Assembly: GCA_015039365.1 (NCBI GenBank)
Contig: WION01000060.1
Span: forward strand, 1 to 64,000
Direction of reading: 5' to 3'
Length of the DNA stretch: 64,000 nucleotides
Source: Amanita rubescens
Taxonomy: Eukaryota; Basidiomycota; Agaricomycetes; Agaricales; Amanitaceae
Shown here: positions 54,137 to 64,000 of the stretch, piece after piece
How the letters are laid out: every line of letters starts with the position of its first letter
Numbering within the stretch: position 1 is the stretch's first letter
Notes under the pieces: generated by a model
Database searches by the model: none
Told to the model about the DNA's origin: nothing
The model's input: the letters and a program-made list of their open reading frames with translations, nothing else
Made by a program: the position numbers and the translations under genes

Positions 54137-56171
54137 TTATGACAAATTCGGTATAGTCCAGCCTCGTGGCGTACGGCTAACTTGAAGGCATCCAGACAGG
54201 TCCATCATGGATACGCGTTCAAGGATTCCTCCTTCAGGCATCATTAAAGAATGAACTTGGCCTGGAGATCCTAAGACGTTGTGAGCGCGTGAAAAAAAAC
54301 AAGATAGCGATCGTACGACGAGGTTCGTTGCACCCAGTTGGGGTTTCTGCTTGTACTTTGGTCGTAAGAGATTACTGCAAAATGGTCAGATCAACGGACG
54401 ATATGACTCGAGAGACTGTCCAACGTACCGGACCGACTCTAATACTTGATCGTAAGTTTGATTAGGATTTTCCTCTACCTTGACCATCGTGTTCAGTTCC
54501 AACACTTATGAGCAAAAGCGAACTGACTCAAAACCTGTATCAAACCCTACTGATCACCTTGAGAAACGTTCAAATCCGGGGGTATGGGAAAAACACTCAC
54601 ATAGCTCATCGCGCCGACATACATCCCGCCTTCGAAAGTATCAGCACTCTTTTCGTCATCCTTGCATGCCGAGAAACATATCTGAGAAAAAGTTCCTTTC
54701 CACGTTGAATATGACAACAAGTACTAAAAAATCGTACAACGTCAGCTGGAGGTGGATCGCGGCGCCTCGCTCGCTTGCTGATGTGTGTCTTTTTGATACG
54801 CCCATGGGCAGAATGCTGTGAAGAGAAGAGAATAGAACAAACGTCAACCCAGTTGGATGTATGATCGATCGTTGAACGTACCAAGTATGGCAAATCTGCC
54901 AGAAGGGAATGGGTCATGTGTCTATTCGTGCATGCCGCGATCAATGGAACTTACCGAGCACAGTACCGGAGTGACAGCACTAATACCGGTACCGGATCGT
55001 AAGGACGGTGGCATTGAGCTGTACATAACGTAACTTACATCAAACAAACCCTAATACCAATAAGTGTGAAAGATTATGGAAGTTGGGGGTAATAGACTCA
55101 CCGTTAATCTACAGCCGGGCGGTAGTGGTTGGACCTACAAAGCATCGGGTGTTGAAGGTCATGATCGGAGTGACTGCGTTTGATAGGCCTACCAGTATCT
55201 TGTTCAATTCCTATATAGAACGACGTTGTTTGCGTGATTAGTAGAAATACCAAACTGAATCACTCACGTTGTCTATGATGTCACCATTCTTTTTGAAGTC
55301 CAGGGGAAATATGACTAGGCGGCATATCATCGTGGAGAGGTGTACGGATAACAGTGATGGATGGGTTTACCTTCGTCTAGTCCATCTGCTTCTTCATCAT
55401 CTTCGGCCTTTTTCTGTCCTCCGTGTCCCGAATCTAGATGATATAAGCAAACCGATGCGCCATGGTGATAACACCCACAATGTATAAATAGTGAGTCATG
55501 AGGCTGAGCGCCCTCAACTAGCCATTGCATACCACCAATCATATTCTGGCGGGTGGGATGAAGCCGAGGGTCACGGTTGTCGTCCGTTAATATCATGATT
55601 TGGCTTGATCGAAACCCATAGTTCTCTAACGCGGCGCTGAAGTTAGCATGACGGGCGCGTATCGCAGAACAGACCACTTACGCATCAAAAACTTTCGAAC
55701 GTTTAAAGCATCATTAACACAGCCTTTTAATTCGTTCCTTTGCCCCAAATAGTTAATACCAATCTGTCGAGGTGGTGAGCGACTCGGCTAGTCTGTCCGC
55801 GGAGACACGCGTTACTAACACATAACGCTTTCCTTTTTCCAGTACATTTCGAGCTTATGAATCGAGGATTTGGCATAGCCAAACCCAGGAACTGGAATAT
55901 TTCCCGAAGTGGATGACCGCGGAGCTCCCTATAGTGATGTATTCCTGTTTTATGACAGTTCGCTTGGAGGAATGAAAGGTTCGAGAAGTTGATCGCGCGG
56001 TCTTGTGAGTGATTCTTGGGTTTCTTGTTCTCCCCCTTGCTTGACTTTGAGATACGGCGCCCTCTCCCCTCCGGCTGCTTCTCCTCGTACTCGTGGGATA
56101 CATCCTCATTTCGCGACCCAGACGCGTAAATTGGCTTTACGGACACCGCATATGCTTTTGGAGGTGGAACG
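54137..56171 (-). CDS. Type I metacaspase (many short exons)
   Basis: Minus-strand gene with about a dozen exons. An acidic/basic N-terminal region (FVPPPKAYAVSVKPIYASG) precedes CTGKRKALC, IGINYLGQRNELKGCVNDA, ENYGFRSSQIMILTDDN, PTRQNMIGGMQWLV, PHDSLFIHYSGHGGQ (catalytic His, ~55425), VIFPLDFKKNGDIIDN, ELNKIL, VQPLPPGCRLT, GLFD (12 nt exon 55050-55039), CCHSGTVLDLPYL (catalytic Cys, 54979-54968), HSAHGRIKK, SADTFEGGMYVGAMSY, and NPNQTYDQVLESVR with KYKQKPQL at the end. Metacaspases are Ca2+-dependent Arg/Lys-specific cysteine peptidases linked to proteostasis and cell death. After QKPQL the usual SSSHP-type ending is replaced by an unrelated ~60-residue tail (54374-54137), so the 3' end may be altered. 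The 5' border is uncertain; an upstream exon may lie before 56171. Confidence 0.8.
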
Positions 56172-57318
56172 AACCTGATGACGTTGAATTTGACTCGCGA
56201 ACAAAGCGTCAGGGTGATGTTACCTACTCAGGGACTTGAACTTCGAATTCTCTGGAGAGTTTGGATTAACGAGGTTATTAAACATAGAAGTGCACATACA
56301 TGGGCGGCATGATTTGTGGGTATCGCTGTGGTGGTCTTGGTTATAACAGCGCTCTGGGCGCTCGGGAGCCGTGGGCGTCGGTGCACAGAGGGAGCCGAAT
56401 ATGGCCCGTTGAGGCCTGGTGACTGTCACACGCCATATATAGCATAGCCGATGATTGCTCTATGGCTGAAGTCACGGCCATGATGATAGCATCGAATTGG
56501 TTTCAAGCCTTTTAAAGGTTTGGCGCTAGAAACACAATTGACTTTGTTGGGATTTCTCGGCGAATCTCCTAATCGCCTTGATGAACGTTGGCGCAGGTTC
56601 CCAAATCTTAAGGTGATCAAACTTATATTTACTGTTGCCATTATTCGGATTTGTTACTTGAAAAATTGCATCGGGCGGACGGTTTGAAGAAAAAGATGTG
56701 AAACTCATGATAATGCTTGAATCATCTGATCATGTTATTTCAGTTATCGCACGTAGTTGGCGTCGTTCCATTTTTGGAAAGCGACGTGTTAGGCACCAAA
56801 GAAATGTTTGCATCAGCTGTTGTTGCCAAACACCATGTCGTCACTCAACGTAGTCATCTGACATCAGCTGATAAACTACAAAGCGATCTAAAACCTTGGC
56901 TTCTTCATCGCGAAGACTTTCCACTCGATACATAGAGGTCGAGAGTGAGGATGACAACATATTCGGTAGTGAGGACAAAGTCAAACCCAGGGAAACGGTT
57001 CGTTGTTCTATGCAACTCTTGCCAGACAGTGACTCACATCGTCTTTGGTACGTTTAGCGTCATCGGCAGCCGCTAAGCCTGCTACGACCTCTGTCGAGCC
57101 TGAAGGTAAGTTCTCGACGTCTTTGTGACCTTGTACCGTACAGACTCACTGCAGAGAGAAAAACGTTCCCGACTCGCGTCGCAATTGATCTCAGCGAAGC
57201 CCAAGCGCCTGTGAAACAAAAACCTAAAAAGGAGGTCCACCTCTCCTAACGCGCTCAACTCGCTCCTTTCGCACCTCAGTCAACTACTCTCAGGCTCCTA
57301 CCTGCAAGAACAACTTCA
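56172..57318. other. Region between metacaspase and protease genes
   Basis: A minus-strand frame (56708-56526; SNRPPDAIFQVTNPNNGN, HLKIWEPAPTFIKAIRRF) looks protein-like but is unassigned. One copy of a short direct repeat lies at 56764-56832. No complete gene is evident. Confidence 0.35.
56764..56832 (+). repeat. Direct repeat flanking the protease gene, left copy
   Basis: GTTCCATTTTTGGAAAGCG, a short gap, then ATGTTTGCATCAGCTGTTG and TTGCCAAACA; recurs at 59590-59643. Confidence 0.75.
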
Positions 57319-59410
57319 ATATGGATCCATCGAGTGACTCAACCCGTCTTTTCCCTCATCTGTTCCACACTGACCAGCATTTTCTTAGAACCTTTTCCAT
57401 TCACCGACGAGGAATTGGATGCTGCCGGTCTTCGGGGAGAAGGCGAATCCCTTAGTCATTTTGCGTGTCTATCCCACACTTACCATCTCCCTTGTAGGCG
57501 TTTCTGAATTCGTCGTACAGGCAATGAAGACGATGAGGGAGCACCCGGAACTCTTAGGCGAGTCCCTTATCTTCTTTCCGCGTCTGTACCACACTTACCA
57601 CTTCCCGTTTAGACCTGTCACTTTTCACGCTCGAGTGTATCAACTATTCGGGCCATCGCAAGTCTGTTGTCTCACCCGCCTCCCCGACTCTGAGCGAGGC
57701 GTCTTCCTACCGCTCCATCGCCACGGATAGTGCCACTCTCTCCCCCTACTTTATCTCGGACTGGGAGAGAACCACGTACTACCACGGTATCTCTCCCGAC
57801 CATCCCGACCTCCTCTACCGCTCGGATCTCCTCGAACATCCCTTCCCCATCCCCAAGGGCAGACATCCTCATCTCTCTACCAAGACCGCCTATGGAGTCT
57901 TTAACACGCCGCTCAACGCTGTCTGGGACACTGTCGCTCCCCAGATCCGCCAGATCTTGAAAACTTGGAAGATTCGCTACTCGGCCATCAAGACAGCTCG
58001 TTTCGTCACACACGGCGAGGACGGGAAGGACACTATCGGTCCCGTCGTGATTTGGATTTCGACTCATCCCACTACCACCACCTCCGAGAACGCACACGAC
58101 GCTTCCCCGGAGATCCTCGCTCTTCTCAAGGCCAATGGAGTCGAAGGTGCGGTGGTCGAATGGTACGAGGGAGCCGTGGAGAAGCTGTCAGGTCCACACC
58201 TTCTTCGCGTCACCGACGACACCAACCCCACACACTATGTCCGTCGCCTCCTCACTGCTGCGCTCGGCATGCCCATCGCTACCGCGGAGAGGGAGGCCGC
58301 TGATGCTCAAGGTAGCGTCGCGCTGTTCTTCCACGAGAACAAGGACAAGGGCGACGCCCCCAGCGCCAAGGTCTTCGGCGTTAGCAACTGCCACGTCCTC
58401 CACGAGGACACCACCGTCGACTACGAGTTCAAGGGCCCTGGCGCACCTCGCCAGCACATTCGACTTGCCGGATTCCGTCGATTCCAGCGCGGGCTCGATG
58501 AGATCAAGACCTGCGTCGGTGGCCACGGAACTGACGCCGACATCTTGGCTAGGGAGATTGTTGAGTTGGAGGCCAAGCCGAAGAGCGAGGATACGGAGGA
58601 GGAGGCGGAGGACGAGACGGCCGTGGAGGCTAAGCGGGAGAAGTTGGCCAAAGTGAAGAAGGATATCGGCGTACTCGAGACCTTCTACAACGACGCCAAC
58701 AACCAATGGAGCGATATTGCGCGCCGCAACATCGGCCAAGTCCATTGGGCTCCCAAGATCTCCGTCGATACCCAGGGTTGCAGCTACACCAGAGACATTG
58801 GGACGTTCGAGGTTGATGCGGTGAGGTTCAAGGCCCAGTTCAAGGGTAACGTTGTCGACTTAGGTGCATTTTGACTCATCTTTCTCATATTTTCCTCGTC
58901 TAACAAAAAGAACTTTATGCAGGATCCAAGTTTACTCCTCGGCAACTCACCGATATGTTTTACCCCCTGAGCGGCGGTAGGACGACGTTCAAGTGGCCCA
59001 CGAATCGCCAGCTCAGGATCAATGGCTGTGTCACGCGCGAGCTCCTGGCTGTTCCTGACTGTTTCGACAGCAACGGCGAGCCCTGCCTTATCGTCATGAA
59101 AGACGGCAACACCACCGACCTCACGGTCGGACGCTACGCTGGCCTCGAGGCCTACCTTTGCGACGACCTTGGCGTCGAGTCCATTGAACTCGCCATATAT
59201 AACTACGACAAACAGTCCGGCCCGTTCTCCGCCGAGGGCGACTCAGGCTCGCTCATCTTCGACGGCGAGGGTCATATGGTTGGTATTCTCCACTCTGGGA
59301 TGCCGAAAGGCGGGAGCAACCATGTCACCTACGCCACCCCTGCCTGGTGGGCTATCGAGCAACTCATGGTCAAGTATCCGCACGCCGACTTCAACCGCAC
59401 CGCCTTCTAA
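57319..59410 (+). CDS. Trypsin-fold protease-like protein; probable N-terminal frameshift
   Basis: Exon 1 57319-57331 (MDPS), exon 2 57389-57454 (PFPFTDEELDAAGLRG), exon 3 from 57498 (VSEFVVQAMKTMREHPELL, FFPRLYHTYHFPF); the frame then changes at about 57620-57660 without an intron and continues in frame YRSIATDSATLSPYF to an exon end at 58862. After a 59 nt intron the last exon runs from 58922 to 59410. Blocks include AKVFGVSNCHVL (candidate catalytic His), an acidic helical insert, RNIGQVHWAPKISVD, DLTVGRYAGLEAYLCD and FSAEGDSGSLIFDGEG (Gly-Asp-Ser-Gly nucleophile). The Asp is not certain. Close relatives form a large Agaricomycete family of unknown substrate. The coding part is visibly C-rich at third positions compared with neighbours. 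Confidence 0.72.
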
Positions 59411-59589
59411 ACGCAAACAATGTCGTAACACACGCTCCCACATATTAAGCCATATAGAACATGGCTTTTCCTTCGCGTAAACTAGTTTAAACATACTTAA
59501 TTTTGAGCGTATGAGTGCATGCTGAGTACATCGCATGGTGCGTTAAGCTTAGGACTGGGTAGGAGTCTGACTACGTAGGTGAGTCATTG

Positions 59590-59643
59590 CCGTTCCATTT
59601 TTGGAAAGTGACGTGATGTTTGCATCAGCTGTTGTTGCCAAAC
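59590..59643 (+). repeat. Direct repeat flanking the protease gene, right copy
   Basis: GTTCCATTTTTGGAAAGTG then ATGTTTGCATCAGCTGTTG and TTGCCAAACA; it lacks ~14 bp present in the left copy. Confidence 0.75.
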
Positions 59644-60026
59644 ATTTTGGACGCCGTCCCGTGACCAACGTTCGAATTCGCGTCAAGTTCCTTGTCCTCT
59701 TGCTCAAGTTCCTAGTAAACGCCCAAGTCTGCCCCAGCTCCCTTGAAGCGGTTGGTTGAGAGTGAGGGGGTTCTGGTGCTGTGCTCGAGGTGTACATCGC
59801 AATCTAAAGGGTAAGCTCATTCCCATCGTATGAAAGCGTCCGTTTACAATCCACGCATCGCAGGTGTCCAAGGAAACTCTTACGACTATTAACGCATTTT
59901 TCTGCCTCATATTTAACTCAAAAGCTCACGAGCTTGACGAATATTTCAAAGTTTACGAACAAGATCTCAAAGAACCATTATTTTCAATCTCATTTCTGCA
60001 CATTTAACGCAATCTAGAACCACAAT
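59644..60026. other. Intergenic, promoter of the last gene
   Basis: No gene seen. It becomes AT-rich from about 59900 toward the next start codon. Confidence 0.4.
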
Positions 60027-63000
60027 ATGCACAGTTCTCTACCTATGCTGTCTCGTCCCCTAGGCGAGACCACCAACACGAGTAAAAGAACACCTTCAAA
60101 TGCACGACCTTCAACATCGGCTATCCCTTCAATTCGATTAGTGACTTCCGTTCCCTCTGCGACGGGCCTTTCTTCCGAGGCAAATTCCTCATTCAACTTT
60201 AACAACAACACATCTTTCGAAGGTTCTTCATGGGGCTCTATCCCCTCTTCCGTTCTTGCACCGAAACCGGACTCTGCCCCCAAACGCCGCCTTGTCCCAA
60301 AAAAGTCAAAACTAGGTCTCCTCAACGTCGTCAGTAATAACAAGGGCAAGGAGAACGGACAAACTGGCAACCGGGGCAACTCAAGCGGCGTGGGCTGTCA
60401 GGACGGCGGTGACAGGAGTTTCGACATTTACGTCGACTCTACCATCGATCCTGACATAGGCGAGATCATGATGGTGAAGAAGAAAAAGTCTCGCGCTGCG
60501 CTGGACGGTATGCATTGGGGTCCTTTGGGGGAGGTGACGAACATCCCGGCGTCGTCTAGCGGTGCCGTCAAAAACGAGAACGCGAAGGAGGATACGGCTA
60601 CGCGGCCTCTACAGCCTTCTGCTGTCCTGAAACTCAAGGGAGAAGAGAAGGACAAGTGGTGGAGCATCGGGCGCGGTAGGAATTCCGTAAAGGAAGGCAA
60701 AGAGAATAGGCAGCGAGCGGGCGCGAAATGTAAGTTCGTTTGTCTGGATACATTCCTTTTCCTAACTCATAATTTGCGTCTTGCAGCGCCAGAACCGAAT
60801 ATTATTCCTATCCGTTCCAAGAGTATGTCGGTTTCGAGTACTGATCTACTCTTGCTAATCTTTTTTTTTCATTTCGGTAGCACCTGAACCACTGAAGCTC
60901 GGTGGCGATAGCAGAGTCCGGTTCAACTCGCTCGACTCTGGATCGTTGCTCAAATCTGCAACGGCTGTTGCACCGTCGGCTGGCCATGCCTCTGACCCCG
61001 AGCCAGTAGCTGCTTTCTCGCGCACAGAGGCGCCTGCGGAAGACTTCGCGCCTCCTCATGCAGCCTCGGCCTCGACCCATCACCGTCAGCACTCGATCGC
61101 TCTCCGGGCAATGAGATCTGTTCGCTCTCTTGCCCGGATTGGAAGCTGGGCTCAATTAAGGAAGGATAACGGTAGTCAGGAAGATAAAGAAGGCGAGAAA
61201 GAGGACGAGCTGAAGGATAGCGGCAAGTCGGAGACCCAGCGCAAGGAGAAGAAGAGCAAGAAGGAGAAGAAGGAGAAGAGGGAGAAGAGGGAGAAGAGGG
61301 AGAAGAAGAAAGAGAAGGAGGCGGAGAAGATCACGACGACCACCGTCGAAACCGGCCGCACGTCGCCCAGTACGACGAGGCCCGCCAGCTCGGATAGCCA
61401 GACTCTTAACAGAAAAGTCAGCATCCTCGGGCTCGGATTGCCCTCGAGTATCCGACTGCCAACGCTCAGAGGAGGGTCAACCGCCTCTTCCGTCTTCTCG
61501 GCTGCACGATCAAGCTCTAACCGGCTCTCCGTCGATAGCGGTATCCTGGGGAGGGTTCGCTCCGGCTCAGTGCTGTCAAACGGATCGTCTTTGCGCCCTG
61601 CGTCGACCGCGTCGAGTAATTCCCGGGTGTCGTCAAATAGCTCTTCGTCCGTGCGTTGGGACGAGGAAGGTCTTGAAACAGTGAAGGAGCAGAGGAGGAA
61701 GGAGAGGTTGGAAAGGAAGGTGATGGAGGAGAGGAAGGCGAAGGAAGAGAAGAAGGCGAAGGACGAGAAGAAGGGCAAGAAGCGCGGCGGGAAGGACAAG
61801 GCGAAAGATAAGGACCCAGCCAGTCGACGGGCTATGGACGGGAAGAAGAGGGTACCCGTTTCGGAAATATTTCCAAACGCTGGACCTAGTGAATCGGACG
61901 AGACGACACCTAGACGCTCGTCTGTCACGCAAAGACCTCCAGTGGTGGTGGAAGAAACAGGAAATGACGGCTCAGACGACGATAGACGCTTCAATGAGGA
62001 TGCGACGCCTACACCAAGAATTCGTCCTCGTCCAGTTTCGGAGCAATTGTTGGGTAAGGCAAGGCCGCTTGCGATGTACGATAACGACGATGGTAATTAT
62101 CTTGTCTTGCTCATGTCCTCGCAAGACGCTAATCCTCCTGCGTGCATAGGTGCCTTGTCTGCATTGGACGCGGCGACGAACGACCTCGCGCAACTGATCA
62201 TGACCTTGAATCTAGAAGCAACACCTGGAGCCACACCCAATCCCACACCCCTCAGACCTTCTTATGTTGACCGCGACGCTACGCCAAAGGTATCGAAAAA
62301 CCCTCTCCAGAGAACATTGCTCCGGGGTATGTCGTCCATAGCATCTCTCCGACCCTATGCCCAGTCGATACGACGTACCGGGTCTCAATTATTAGGTGGC
62401 CCCAAGAATCGAGTTCGTCATGCCACAAATCCCGCAGCTGGCGAGGTCGCCATTGGACAGCAAATTGCGCCGTGGTCGAAGCTGTTGGAAGGAGTTTCGT
62501 CTAACAAGAAACAATCCACAAGTTCATTGTCACTGAGAGCGAAGCAGAAGCATTCAGTCTCGCCGCCGAGTACGTTCCGTAGAAGTCATCGAAGGCAGAC
62601 GACACCCGCTCCTGAGCCAGAACCAGCTCCCGAGTTCCAGCCCCTCCAGCCAGCTGCAAGGCCGAAGACCGCGCCGTCCCATATGCCGGCTTATGATGAA
62701 CTGAGGTTGTCGGAGTCGTCAGAGTCTTCGATTGAAGTAGGTCGTGGCGGAATGACCATGCGCGGCGCGCCGTGCTCGAACACGTTTGGGTCCAGGAAAC
62801 GAGGGACGTTCCACTCGGCTGAGATTGAGAAGAACAGGGTCCCCATTCCGCCAGAGACGAGGAAGATGTTAGCTTTGTCTGGTACGGGCGGTTCAGACGC
62901 ACCAGCTATCTACTCTGTTCCAGAAATGGACGCGTCGGATCATGAATCGGATATACCTGAAGAATTGCAACGCATACTATCTTCCAACATCGATGGATCC

Positions 63001-64000
63001 GCGCCTGTGGACGATGACACGCTGTCGTTCCGCAGGATCGTTAAGAAAGGTTCTGGTTCACCGCCTTCCGTTCCTCTTCCCGTCCCCTTTTCTTCAGAAA
63101 TACCGTCTCTCGCTATGGAATTGGCTACGGAATTCCCATCGGTATTTGGAGCGCACATCATCGACGATGACCAAGATCATGTAGCTGACGAAGAAGAGGA
63201 CACCATTCAGTCGTTCGATTTTACTGGCGAGCTTAGGAAACTGAAAGAAACGGGTGGTTCTGACCGACGAAGCTTCGTCGAACAATTGGAGAATGCCTTC
63301 CGTACGCCTCCCCAGCTCGAGCTAAAGTTTGGAGGCCGGCGAGGATCTGTTGCGGATCAGCTTCCTCTGTCCCGTTTGCCGTTTGCTTTGGTCAAGGAAG
63401 AGAACAAGGATGAAGCCCCGTCAGGATTTAACAGCCAGACGGAAACGGAAGCTACGACCGAAACCGAAGGCTCTGATTTGGAAACTCGATCCATCTTTAC
63501 CTTGCGCAACCGTAAATCTGGAACATTGAAAGCCAAGAGGTCTGCCCTTCTCCCTCGAGGCGATAGTTTGAGTGAAACCGATGATGGCCGGCCGCCGGTC
63601 CCAATCATAACCATCTCGCCCAGTTCAACCAGGCCGTCGAAAGGTGAACTGAATATGTCATTTAAATTCGGCGGTTTGCCGAAACCATCCCCAGCCAATG
63701 TGAAGAAGCGACTTTCTCTCTCGGATATTATACCGCCGCTGCCAGTATTTCCTTCGCAGGCCGAATCGTCGCCCATGTCTGAAGAAGAGTCTATGGACTC
63801 TATTTTGAAATCCATCTTCCCCAAAGACAATACCGCTCCTTCCCAGTCCCGCTCTCGTCTCAACTCGAATACAAGTGCAAAACGATGGAGCAGAATTTCC
63901 GCCAAGTCTTACGTCGGTCATTCAAGGCAATCGTCCGCGTTGACCTTTGCCGGGTTCGACTCTTTTGAAGAAGTCCGGCGCGGTTGGGAATTCGGTGGGG
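60027..64000 (+). CDS. Large low-complexity basidiomycete protein (partial, runs off the window)
   Basis: Exons 60027-60729, 60787-60822, 60881-62092 and 62150 to the window end, with phases 1, 1 and 1 agreeing; over 1,200 residues so far without a stop. The N-terminus is Ser/Thr-rich and basic, followed by a KEN-box-like KGKENGQ and KEGKENRQ, a highly charged Lys/Glu segment (about 61190-61330 and 61680-61810), Ser-rich tracts, and C-terminal blocks KRLSLSDIIPPLP, SMDSILKSIFP, and SALTFAGFDSFEEVRRGW. The FDSFEEVRRG block is the part I recognise from other Agaricomycete proteins; function unknown. Two KEN-like motifs and SP/TP sites would fit cell-cycle control, as inference only. Confidence 0.75.

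Noticed and set aside
61176..61994. Antisense 272 aa Ser/Phe-rich frame
   Set aside because: Complement of the Lys/Glu-rich part of the large plus-strand protein; no motifs.
1..64000. CRISPR arrays, riboswitches, operons
   Set aside because: Spliceosomal introns and fungal families show a eukaryotic nuclear genome; no regularly spaced repeat-spacer array is present.

Overview
The window is nuclear DNA of a basidiomycete fungus, most likely an Agaricomycete. Genes are dense and cut by many 45-65 nt GT-AG introns. Several families are typical of mushroom-forming fungi: DUF6534 membrane protein, KDZ transposase with CxC2 cysteine cluster, F-box protein, GHKL/HNH fragments and tandem AIG1-like GTPases. 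Exon structures were built by eye from reading frames, splice sites and family knowledge; no database search was run.

Left part (1-18.7 kb): a CpG-poor foldback element (64-429) and a DUF6534 seven-helix protein gene precede a ~14.4 kb DNA transposon (3505-17926) of the KDZ class. It has ~235 bp terminal inverted repeats, inverted subterminal repeats and five genes: two minus-strand accessory proteins, a Zn2Cys6-type protein with a proline-rich tract, a spliced apparently intact KDZ transposase, and a Ser/Asp-rich repeat protein. Nested in it is a ~1.05 kb insertion with no CpG dinucleotide. The right end abuts one copy of a ~750 bp repeat whose second copy lies 4 kb away.

Middle part (18.7-44 kb): poorly conserved sequence, a small secreted protein, then a head-to-head pair of a P-loop NTPase and an HNH nuclease. 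Next comes a tandem family of four G-domain/coiled-coil GTPases with a shared promoter block and identical intron positions. Copy 1 gains a C-terminal domain resembling DM9/DUF3421, copy 2 has an expanded coiled coil, copy 4 is shortened by a CAA-to-TAA change. A relic of a fifth paralog, a PMS1 fragment and a frameshifted second HNH gene mark this as a rapidly changing region.

Right part (44-64 kb): mostly ordinary cellular genes: CNNM/MAM3-type CBS-domain membrane protein, convergent ChaC gamma-glutamylcyclotransferase, Cys-based phosphatase, an SR-like protein with a duplicated exon-intron unit, an F-box protein, a many-intron metacaspase, a trypsin-fold protease-like protein, and a long low-complexity protein running off the end.
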